A stretch of 5,824 nt of DNA from WVXP01 sp964348095 (GTDB taxonomy: Bacteria > Desulfobacterota > BSN033 > WVXP01). Position numbers and translations under genes: made by a program. Positions 1 to 5,568 of the stretch are shown here, piece after piece. Under the pieces are notes generated by a model, which saw only the letters and a program-made list of their open reading frames with translations, was not told the DNA's origin and did no database searches. How positions within the stretch are numbered: position 1 is the first letter of the stretch; each line of letters starts with the position of its first letter. The DNA lies in the NCBI GenBank assembly GCA_964348095.1, contig CAYGBK010000034.1:1-5824 (forward strand), written 5' to 3'.

Positions 1-590
1 TCTATCGAAATGTAAACACCGAACAAAGGGATAGATGGCGCATCCCAGTAAGCGACAATCCCTTTGAAGACAGTCCCAAAGATTAGCTGGTGACCGTTGA
101 TCAAGACCTGACCGAGGCCGATGGTCACGAGGAAGCAGTTCATCATCCACTGCTCCTTGGAGCGCTTCCGAAGGGGTGCAAAAACCCCCTTGTCGGTTAC
201 GGCACCGGCTATTCCACCGATGAAAAAGGCCGATAAAATCGCGATGATTGGCGCCATGACCATCAAGAAGGGATTGTAGCTCTCATAGAGCGCATTGTGC
301 AGAGGCGTAATAATGTAAAAGGCGGCTAAGGTACCCAGCATAAAATACTCGCCATGGGCGAAATTCGACAGATTCATCACACCAAAGCACAAAGCAAGCC
401 CAAGGGCCATCAGCCCCCACATGCCACCGGTGACAAGAGTATTCACGAGGATGTAGGGACCCTTGTCGATTGCAGCGAGAATCGCGACAGCAAAGGTACA
501 GACGATAGTAATTCCCGCCGCGGATCCTAGCCAGGAGAACATACGACCTGTAAGGGACTCCTCAATCTCTAACTGTTGTATCTCCGCCAT
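1..590 (-). CDS. livH: Branched-chain amino acid-type ABC transporter permease LivH, N-terminal part (runs off left edge)
   Basis: Inner-membrane permease of a LivHMGF-type importer for amino acids or related compounds; it would pair with LivM to form the channel. My translation from the ATG at 588-590 gives 196 open codons to the window edge, about two thirds of a usual LivH. A hydrophobic first segment lies at about residues 22-41. The family signature follows at residues 65-86 (GLALCFGVMNLSNFAHGEYF and MLG), the characteristic 'NFAHGE..MLG' block of LivH. Further hydrophobic stretches lie at about 82-96 and 107-131. A basic cytoplasmic stretch PLRKRSKEQW (139-148) precedes 'TIGLGQVLIN', a conserved LivH segment. 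A Shine-Dalgarno GAGGA sits about 8 nt before the ATG. The gene starts 25 bp after livF, so the two are almost certainly cotranscribed. The real substrate cannot be read from the permease; neighbours suggest an amino acid betaine or proline derivative. The family call is secure. Confidence 0.93.
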   Translation of the reverse strand, partial: MAEIQQLEIEESLTGRMFSWLGSAAGITIVCTFAVAILAAIDKGPYILVNTLVTGGMWGLMALGLALCFGVMNLSNFAHGEYFMLGTLAAFYIITPLHNALYESYNPFLMVMAPIIAILSAFFIGGIAGAVTDKGVFAPLRKRSKEQWMMNCFLVTIGLGQVLINGHQLIFGTVFKGIVAYWDAPSIPLFGVYISI

Positions 591-615
591 GATATCTTTC
601 CTCAGGTTAGATCAC

Positions 616-1383
616 CTAAGATTCTCTACCCTCAACGCCGAGATAGACTTTTCTAACGTGCTCGTTTTCCGCCATCTCTGAACTCTTACCCTCCAAAACG
701 ATCCTCCCTTTCTCAAGCACATACCCTCTTTCGGTCACCTGCAGGGTCTTGGTTACATTCTGCTCCACCAGGAGAATCGTCATTCCCTGTTCGTTGAGCG
801 TGTTCAGGGCTCTAAAAACCGCGGCGGTCAACTGCGGGGCAAGGCCTAGAGAGGGTTCATCGACCAAAAGGAGTGCCGGTTCGGACATCATACCCCGTCC
901 AATCGCCAACATCTTTCGCTCACCGCCGCTCAGAGTGCCCGCAAATTGCTTTTCTCTCTCCTTGAGTCGAGGGAAAAGCTCATACACGAAATTGAGGTGA
1001 CTCTTCACTCGCTTTTTGTCTTTGATCGTGTAGGCGCCCATGGCCAGATTCTCCTCGACCGTCATGCCCGTAAAGAGGTTCAACGCCTCTGAGATATAGC
1101 TGACCCCCTTTCGACTGACCGTGTCGCCGGGCAGACCGCCAATCGTTTGGTCCTTGAACAGGATGTCCCCTCCTTTGGGCTCCACGAGGCCGCAGATCGT
1201 TTTGAGGGTTGTACTCTTCCCAGCACCGTTAGGCCCGATGAGACAGACAAACTCTCCAGCCCCGACGGTCAGAGAGACATCCCACAGCACCTGTAAGAAC
1301 CCATAGCCCGAGTCGAGGTTCTTCACATCGAGCAAAAGACCGTCTTGCCTTTTCCTTTCCTGATCCACAGTATCCCCCCTCAT
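616..1383 (-). CDS. livF: ABC transporter ATP-binding protein LivF
   Basis: Cytoplasmic ATPase subunit that, with LivG, powers the LivHM permease. The 255-residue product (family usually about 235-255) has Walker A GPNGAGKST at residues 50-58, signature LSGGE at 151-155 followed by RKMLAIGRGMM, Walker B LLLVDEPSLGL at 171-181 with catalytic Glu176, and LLVEQN at 204-209. Gln208 replaces the switch histidine, which is normal in LivF. The Q-loop region reads GVSYISEAL instead of the common GYVPEGR-type sequence, a mild variant. The ATG at 1381-1383 is chosen because AGAGG lies 6 nt upstream and because LivF homology begins shortly after it, at LLLDVKNL. A longer in-frame ORF reaches a TTG at 1473 but would overlap livG and adds 30 non-family residues. 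The gene lies 58 bp after livG and 25 bp before livH, in one operon. It ends in TAG. Confidence 0.95.
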   Translation of the reverse strand: MRGDTVDQERKRQDGLLLDVKNLDSGYGFLQVLWDVSLTVGAGEFVCLIGPNGAGKSTTLKTICGLVEPKGGDILFKDQTIGGLPGDTVSRKGVSYISEALNLFTGMTVEENLAMGAYTIKDKKRVKSHLNFVYELFPRLKEREKQFAGTLSGGERKMLAIGRGMMSEPALLLVDEPSLGLAPQLTAAVFRALNTLNEQGMTILLVEQNVTKTLQVTERGYVLEKGRIVLEGKSSEMAENEHVRKVYLGVEGRES

Positions 1384-1389
1384 GACATA

Positions 1390-1394
1390 CCTCT
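1390..1394 (-). promoter_or_regulatory. Ribosome binding site that fixes the livF start
   Basis: AGAGG on the minus strand lies 6 nt before the ATG at 1381-1383, in the 58-bp livG-livF gap. No comparable purine-rich site was sought as a better match for the upstream TTG at 1471-1473, which lies inside the livG coding region. This supports the shorter, 255-residue LivF. Confidence 0.7.
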
Positions 1395-1441
1395 GAGACT
1401 CCGAGCCGATGCAATTCCTGAGCGGTGAGTCCCAGTCTATC

Positions 1442-2164
1442 CTATTCCTCAACCCCCAAGTATGCTTCGCCAACCTTCGGGTCTGCTGCCACCTCCCGTG
1501 TCTGCCCCTCTGCGATTTTGTTCCCGTATTGAAGCACCACCAGTCGATCGCATAGACTCATAATAAACTTCATAATATGCTCAATGATGAAGATCGTAAT
1601 CCCCCTGTCCTTCACCTTTCGGATGATGGCCATCAGATCCTCCAACTCCATTTCTGTTAGGCCAGAGGCCAACTCATCCAGCATGACCACCTTGGGAGAA
1701 CTGGCGAGTGCCCGGGCGAGATCGAGACGTTTCAACTGTACGGTGTTGAGGCTCTCTGATATTGTGTTTTCGGGCATGGGAAACTCCACGAACTCCAGTT
1801 GTTCCCGGCTGTGATGCTCCGGATCGCGAATACTGCCCTTATGGTTGCCGTAAATCGCGGCAACCATCACGTTTTCTAGCGCGGTCATCTTAGGGAAGGG
1901 TTGAGGGATCTGAAATGTCCGGGACAACCCTCTGTGGCACATCGCCTGCGGAGGCAGACCCGTCGTTTCTTCTCCAAAGAAATATACTGATCCCAAGGTC
2001 GGGGGATCCAACCCCGCAATAGCGTTCAAAAGGGTGGTCTTGCCGGCGCCATTCGGCCCTATAAGTCCCAAAACCTCCCCCTCTTCGATATGCATGGAAA
2101 CATCATTCACCGCGACAAGTCCGCCGAATCGTTTCGTCACGGCTCTTGTCTCAAGTACTTTCAT
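1442..2164 (-). CDS. livG: ABC transporter ATP-binding protein LivG
   Basis: Second cytoplasmic ATPase of the Liv-type importer, 240 residues, slightly short for LivG (usually about 250-260). The missing length appears to be in the helical region before the signature. Visible motifs: Walker A GPNGAGKT at 36-43, Q-loop SRTFQIPQPF with Gln85 (a LivG hallmark), Walker B VVMLDELASGL at 159-169 with catalytic Glu164, and H-loop IIEHIMKFIM with His196. The C-terminus carries the usual LivG tail, CDRLVVLQYGNKIAEG and EAYLGVEE. The ABC signature is degenerate: LNTVQLKRLDLARAL at 139-153 has LNTVQ where LSxGQ is expected, so the glycine that contacts ATP is absent. The start ATG at 2162-2164 is preceded by AGGAAAGGTGA. 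livG is the first gene of the importer operon, directly behind a strong promoter at 2194-2222, and ends in TAG. The family call is firm; full ATPase competence of this subunit is less certain. Confidence 0.94.
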   Translation of the reverse strand: MKVLETRAVTKRFGGLVAVNDVSMHIEEGEVLGLIGPNGAGKTTLLNAIAGLDPPTLGSVYFFGEETTGLPPQAMCHRGLSRTFQIPQPFPKMTALENVMVAAIYGNHKGSIRDPEHHSREQLEFVEFPMPENTISESLNTVQLKRLDLARALASSPKVVMLDELASGLTEMELEDLMAIIRKVKDRGITIFIIEHIMKFIMSLCDRLVVLQYGNKIAEGQTREVAADPKVGEAYLGVEE

Positions 2165-2193
2165 GACTCACCTTTCCTCTTAAATTGCCATCG

Positions 2194-2217
2194 ACCATAG
2201 TACATGGGATCTATGGT
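2194..2217. promoter_or_regulatory. Candidate operator: inverted repeat across the liv promoter spacer
   Basis: ACCATAG (2194-2200) and CTATGGT (2211-2217) form a perfect 7-bp inverted repeat separated by 10 bp. One arm contains the whole -10 hexamer and the other abuts and overlaps the edge of the -35. A dimeric repressor bound here would block RNA polymerase. The regulator is not in the window, and part of the symmetry could be fortuitous because one arm is also the -10. Confidence 0.45.
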
Positions 2218-2222
2218 GTCAA
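2194..2222 (-). promoter_or_regulatory. Sigma70-type promoter of the liv operon
   Basis: On the minus strand the -35 is a perfect TTGACA (2217-2222) and the -10 is TATGGT (2194-2199), with exactly 17 bp between them. Transcription would begin near 2187, giving a leader of roughly 20-25 nt before livG that includes its Shine-Dalgarno. The position, orientation and optimal spacing make this the best promoter in the window. It implies that livGFH can be transcribed independently of the racemase and methyltransferase genes upstream. Confidence 0.8.
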
Positions 2223-2233
2223 GTAGTTTTTCG

Positions 2234-2260
2234 GCCCATCTCCCCAATGAAAGCCCATCT
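2234..2260 (-). promoter_or_regulatory. Direct repeat upstream of the liv promoter, possible activator site
   Basis: AGATGGGC occurs twice in the same orientation on the minus strand (2253-2260 and 2234-2241), 19 bp apart start to start. The nearer copy ends 11 bp before the -35. Relative to the inferred transcription start the copies fall at about -50 and -70, a usual position for an activator. The evidence is spacing and placement only. Confidence 0.3.
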
Positions 2261-2690
2261 AGCAAAGCGTCTTACTGAAAGATCACAAGAAGAAGGTTGG
2301 GACTCATTTTTGTATGGAGTATCTTTCTCACGTGCTCTGTGACCTGCGACGATCGTTTATCGAGCGCGAGTTCGTGGGGAGCCTGCCTCAAGATAAGAGG
2401 TGACTTTCCGTGATGGAGTGGAAGACCATTTGCTTTGAAAAGGTGAACACAGGGGATTGCTGTGGACGGTTGCGCGGAGAAGGCAGAAGCGTGGCGGGTC
2501 TGGCCGATGAATTGCTCGGCGGGAGGAAAGGATGATCACCGATCGTCTCTCTCAGCGGAGGATTTCCACCTATCCCGCCCACCAAAGACCTGACATCCAG
2601 AGATTCTCAAGGCAAGCACTCATCAACCGATGCATTGGCCAATCCGATTGTGGAAGAATACCTACTTGTGTGCGAGGGTGGGTTAGATCT
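2261..2690. other. Intergenic stretch with no recognised gene
   Basis: About 430 bp lie between the liv regulatory region and the end of the racemase gene. I see no convincing coding sequence on either strand, no tRNA-like fold, and no GC-rich hairpin followed by a T run that would terminate the racemase transcript. Small palindromes such as ATTGGCCAAT (2634-2643) are present but unremarkable. One plus-strand frame from 2263 to 2692 is interrupted only by TGA codons at 2401 and 2533; its translation resembles no family I know. It could be the remains of a gene or chance. Confidence 0.5.
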
Positions 2691-3704
2691 TTAACGTCCC
2701 ACGACGAATCCGTACTTGACCGGGTCTTTGGGATCCACGACAAATTGTTGAATCCCCGTGATATAGGCCCCGCCCGTAATCACCGGATCGACTGCCATGT
2801 GATCGCCCACCTGACTCTCCTTCACCAGTTTTCCCTTGAAACGCGTGCCGATGACGCTTTCGTTGATGAATTCCTCACCCAAGGAGAGTTTACCCCGACC
2901 GTGGAGCATCGCCATGGCGGCCGATGTTCCTGTGCCGCAGGGCGAGCGGTCCACCTGGCCGTTGCCGAAGATCACTGCGTTCTTGGAATAGGGTTTCGTC
3001 GCGTCAGGTTTGTCATAAATCTCAGTGAGTTCAACTGTCGTAATATGTCTCTCCGTCGGATGCTGTATGTCAACCGTGTCGTTCACAGCCCCCTTCACCA
3101 TCATGCCAAGCTGAATCAAACGTGACATATTCCCAGGATCGACTGAAACTCCTAACTGGCTTGCAGGCACCATGGCAAAGAAATTCCCCCCAAAGGAAAC
3201 ATCGATTGTAATTTTCCCGATTTCCGGAAGTTCGAGTTCGACATCACGGGCATAGAGAAAAGAAGGGACATTGGAGACCGAGACTTCCACGACTCGGTCA
3301 CCGTCCACCCTGGCATGCCCTTCAACGAGACCGGCCGGCGTATCAAAAGCCACAACGGTTTCTGGCTCCTCTGGCGTAACCATCCCCATCTCGATAAGGG
3401 CCGCCGTGATCCCTATCGTCCCATGACCGCACATATCGAGATAACCGCCGTGGTCCATGAAGATGATCCCGTGCTGGCCTCGATCGGTCGTTGGTGGCGT
3501 GAGCACGGCGCCGAACATGTCCATGTGTCCACGAGGCTCCTCCATGAGGAGTGTCCGGAAATGGTCCAGGTATTCGATCATATAGTGTTTCTTCTCGGCC
3601 ATAGAGTTCCCAGGTATGGACGGCAGGCCGCTCAGGATGATTCGGGTGGGTTCCCCGGCCGTGTGGGTGTCGATGGCCGAAATCATGTGGGTAAATCTCG
3701 CCAT
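2691..3704 (-). CDS. Proline racemase / hydroxyproline 2-epimerase family protein (PrdF-like)
   Basis: Cofactor-independent cytoplasmic enzyme that inverts the alpha-carbon of proline or hydroxyproline by a two-thiol acid-base mechanism. The 337-residue length matches the clostridial proline racemases (about 335). Motifs in order: IDTHTAGEPTR at 11-21, EEPRGHMDMFG at 55-65, the first catalytic site DMCGHGTIG with Cys92, FGGNFFAMV at 171-179, and the second site VDRSPCGTGTSA with Cys256. Both cysteines are present, so the protein is a racemase or epimerase; trans-3-hydroxyproline dehydratases replace one of them. Overall layout, including the ends SAYITG-like (GGAYITG, 311-317) and DPVKYGF, resembles PrdF of proline-reducing Clostridia more than typical proteobacterial 4-hydroxyproline epimerases, as recalled from known sequences. 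Substrate choice between proline and 4-hydroxyproline remains open. The start ATG has GGAGG 8 nt upstream. Its neighbours, an MttB-type methyltransferase and an amino acid oxidase, suggest N-methylated proline catabolism. It ends in TAA. Confidence 0.9.
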   Translation of the reverse strand: MARFTHMISAIDTHTAGEPTRIILSGLPSIPGNSMAEKKHYMIEYLDHFRTLLMEEPRGHMDMFGAVLTPPTTDRGQHGIIFMDHGGYLDMCGHGTIGITAALIEMGMVTPEEPETVVAFDTPAGLVEGHARVDGDRVVEVSVSNVPSFLYARDVELELPEIGKITIDVSFGGNFFAMVPASQLGVSVDPGNMSRLIQLGMMVKGAVNDTVDIQHPTERHITTVELTEIYDKPDATKPYSKNAVIFGNGQVDRSPCGTGTSAAMAMLHGRGKLSLGEEFINESVIGTRFKGKLVKESQVGDHMAVDPVITGGAYITGIQQFVVDPKDPVKYGFVVGR

Positions 3705-3743
3705 TGGTTATGCCTCCATTCTCTTTTCAACATTTATCCCGGA

Positions 3744-3933
3744 GATCACCAAAAAACTCGCTCCTCGCTGCTCAAAAGCTTTTTTCGACAATTCTAGGGC
3801 TCAGCTGCACTGCAAATCCAAAACTCTCCGCCTCAGGCGGATCAGACAGTTGGATTTGCATCCGTTCCGCTTCGCTAAGAATTGTTTCCGAAAAAATCTT
3901 GATTCGCGCTCGGAGCATCCTTTTTCAGTGATC
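3744..3933. repeat. Long nested imperfect palindrome, possible MITE-like intergenic element
   Basis: Most of the 307-bp gap between the methyltransferase and the racemase folds on itself. Paired segments from outside in: GATCAC (3744-3749) with GTGATC (3928-3933); GCTCC (3760-3764) with GGAGC (3912-3916); TTTTTTCGACAATTCT (3780-3795) with AGAATTGT-TTC-CGAAAAAA (3878-3896, one 3-nt bulge), plus AAG/CTT just outside; TGCAAATCCAA (3811-3821) with TTGGATTTGCA (3850-3860), perfect; and TCCGCC (3827-3832) with GGCGGA (3836-3841), perfect with a 3-nt loop. The arms align at nearly constant offsets, so this is one structure and not several chance repeats. It encodes no protein and has no transposase. 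Likely explanations are a non-autonomous mobile element or a dispersed intergenic hairpin repeat. Transcribed as part of the operon it would also form a large RNA hairpin between the two genes. Confidence 0.75.
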
Positions 3934-3965
3934 GCAATAGGCCCTTATTCCGTCAGCCATCCAAG

Positions 3966-3993
3966 ATCTCTCGTGACTTAATGTCGGAGAGAT
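3966..3993 (-). terminator. Weak hairpin just after the methyltransferase gene
   Basis: ATCTCTC (3966-3972) and GAGAGAT (3987-3993) form a 7-bp inverted repeat with a 14-nt loop, starting about 18 bp after the methyltransferase stop. There is no T run on the minus strand after it, so an intrinsic terminator is doubtful. It may instead be an mRNA 3'-end or processing hairpin. Confidence 0.2.
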
Positions 3994-4011
3994 AGATTGG
4001 GTTAGTCAGTT

Positions 4012-5463
4012 CTAGGCATACTTCTCATCTGCTCTGGAAATTATCGCTTTGAGCTCCTTGAGGAGTTTCTCCTCCAACGGCAGCGGTTCATGGTCCTTGA
4101 GGATCTCATGCACCCTCATTCGAACCCTATCGCCCAGGCTCTTGCGTCCTCCCTTCTCCCAGTCTTCCAGGTTACTCCGGTCGATCAGGTCGGGGATCCA
4201 GATCTCCCTCTTGAAATGGGCGATGGTGTGATCATCGTCCAGAAAGTGACCGCCTGGGCCAACCCGAGAAATGACATCCAAAGCCACGGTCTCTGGATTG
4301 ACATTAATTCCCCGCATGATTCTCTTCACCATTGAAATCGTCTCGTCAGAGAGAACCAACATGTCAAGAGATCCCAACAGACCCGACTCGAGATACCCCA
4401 CATCGTGGATGAGGTTCGCCCCCGATTGAGCAGCCATCAGAATCGATACACCAGCCTCAAGGCCCGCTTGCTGGTCTAGCTCTTTCGCATCACTGCATCC
4501 AGCCGTTGAGAATACCGGAATCCCGAGTTTCTTGGAGATATCCGTGAGTGCTGCATCCATGAGGAGTAGCTCGGGGGCACCGTAGGAGAAAACCGTGGTC
4601 CTCATATCCAAGCTGGTGAAAACCCCTCCCATAATAAGTGGTGCTCCTGGGCTCTTCAGCTGAGAAATGACGAGACCGGCCAGGGTGTCTGCGAGTCCCT
4701 CAACCAGGACGCCGGCCAGGGTGACAGGAGCAGTCCCCCCAGCACTGGGTGCAGGCACGTAAACAGCTGGAATACCCTCTTGAGCTGCAATGATCAGCTT
4801 TTCCACCGCTTCTCTTGAATGGACCAGAGGGGAACTCGGCTCGAGGTAGACAGCAAAGATAGGGTTCTGTCGGAAATTCTCTCTCCCACCGACGATCAGG
4901 CAGGCCATTTCGTGCTGATCCAAGAGTCCGTGACCGTCCACAGCCGTAATCACCAGAGGTTTTGCCGTACCCGTGGTCATCGCCAAGAACTGGTGTCGGT
5001 CATAAGGCTTTCGTGGGACATCAGACACGAGGCCAAGAGACATAAAGAAATCGATGTTTGGAAGGGCATCAGTGACCTTTCCGGCGTTTACGACGTCCTC
5101 GAAGACGGTTGCTCTCCGCTTCCCAGTGTGGGGATCCACGAAAAAGGGACAGTCCGAGCCTGTACCGAAATAGATACGGTCCTTCTCAAGGACAACGTTC
5201 CTTTTCCCGTCCCGGCCCGCAAGGACGATTCTCCCTGGAGCCGTGCCAAGGGCTCTTTTGACCATGAAAGAGGGGATCTTCACCAAGGTGTCATCCTGGG
5301 TGTATGCACCCCCTTCTTTGAGGAGTTGGACCGCCTTCTTTTCATAAACCTTCACCCCGACACGCTCCAGGACTTCAAAACTCCCGCTCAGGATCTCCTC
5401 AATTTGATCGTCTGAAAGCAACTGATAGCGAGGAGTCGTATTCTCCCTGTAGTTCACCCTCAT
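4012..5463 (-). CDS. Trimethylamine/glycine betaine methyltransferase (MttB superfamily), non-pyrrolysine type
   Basis: Cytoplasmic corrinoid-dependent methyltransferase predicted to move a methyl group from a quaternary amine (a betaine-type substrate) to a cobalamin-binding partner protein. The 483-residue TIM-barrel protein matches the family length (about 470-500). Recognisable blocks: N-terminal MRVNYRENTTPRYQLLSDDQ, GTGSDCPFFVDPHTGKRR (100-117), AGGTAPVTLAGVLVEGLA (241-258), DMRTTVFSYGAPE (286-298), STAGCSDAKELDQQAG (319-334), GANLIHDVGYLESGL (348-362), and GGHFLDDDHTIAHF (404-417). The frame is open throughout, so there is no in-frame amber for the pyrrolysine that methanogen MttB carries near residue 330; this places it with the MtgB/MtpB-like enzymes. 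The start at 5463 is chosen for its strong AAGGAG at 8 nt; an in-frame ATG at 5547 has no such site and adds 28 non-family residues. No corrinoid protein is adjacent in the window. The terminal stop is TAG, followed two codons later by TGA. Confidence 0.92.
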   Translation of the reverse strand: MRVNYRENTTPRYQLLSDDQIEEILSGSFEVLERVGVKVYEKKAVQLLKEGGAYTQDDTLVKIPSFMVKRALGTAPGRIVLAGRDGKRNVVLEKDRIYFGTGSDCPFFVDPHTGKRRATVFEDVVNAGKVTDALPNIDFFMSLGLVSDVPRKPYDRHQFLAMTTGTAKPLVITAVDGHGLLDQHEMACLIVGGRENFRQNPIFAVYLEPSSPLVHSREAVEKLIIAAQEGIPAVYVPAPSAGGTAPVTLAGVLVEGLADTLAGLVISQLKSPGAPLIMGGVFTSLDMRTTVFSYGAPELLLMDAALTDISKKLGIPVFSTAGCSDAKELDQQAGLEAGVSILMAAQSGANLIHDVGYLESGLLGSLDMLVLSDETISMVKRIMRGINVNPETVALDVISRVGPGGHFLDDDHTIAHFKREIWIPDLIDRSNLEDWEKGGRKSLGDRVRMRVHEILKDHEPLPLEEKLLKELKAIISRADEKYA

Positions 5464-5471
5464 GATGTTTT

Positions 5472-5477
5472 CTCCTT
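5472..5477 (-). promoter_or_regulatory. Ribosome binding site that fixes the methyltransferase start
   Basis: AAGGAG on the minus strand lies 8 nt before the ATG at 5461-5463, within the purine-rich run GGGAAAGGAGAAAA. The alternative in-frame ATG at 5545-5547 is preceded only by TTCCGCTTCCGCTA, which lacks a Shine-Dalgarno. This supports the 483-residue product over the 511-residue one. Confidence 0.8.
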
Positions 5478-5568
5478 TCCCAAAATAAACCTCCCTTTCT
5501 GGAGCTTCCCAGGGGTTATGGAGAACACTTTTGTCCCTGAACGACATTAGCGGAAGCGGAAATGACTC

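Noticed and set aside
1384..1473. Longer LivF from a TTG start
   Set aside because: It overlaps the end of livG and adds 30 residues outside the LivF fold, while the ATG at 1383 has a well-placed AGAGG.
2348..2547. GACGATCG (2348-2355) and CGATCGTC (2540-2547) as a long-range inverted repeat
   Set aside because: The shared core CGATCG is itself palindromic and short, so this is likely chance.
2532..3125. Long open frame on the plus strand over the end of the racemase gene
   Set aside because: It is antisense to a gene with clear catalytic motifs, and its translation has no family-like features.
4108..4130. GGTTCGAAT on the minus strand, resembling a tRNA T-loop
   Set aside because: It lies inside the methyltransferase coding sequence, and I found no acceptor, D-arm or anticodon stem around it.
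4819..5415. 198-codon plus-strand frame inside the methyltransferase gene
   Set aside because: It is antisense to conserved MttB-family coding sequence and has no recognisable motifs.
5464..5547. 28-residue N-terminal extension of the methyltransferase from the ATG at 5547
   Set aside because: It has no Shine-Dalgarno and no family match, whereas the ATG at 5463 has a strong AAGGAG and begins the usual MttB N-terminus.
5464..5568. Promoter in the gap between the oxidoreductase and the methyltransferase
   Set aside because: No -35/-10 pair with acceptable spacing was visible on the minus strand; cotranscription is the simpler reading.
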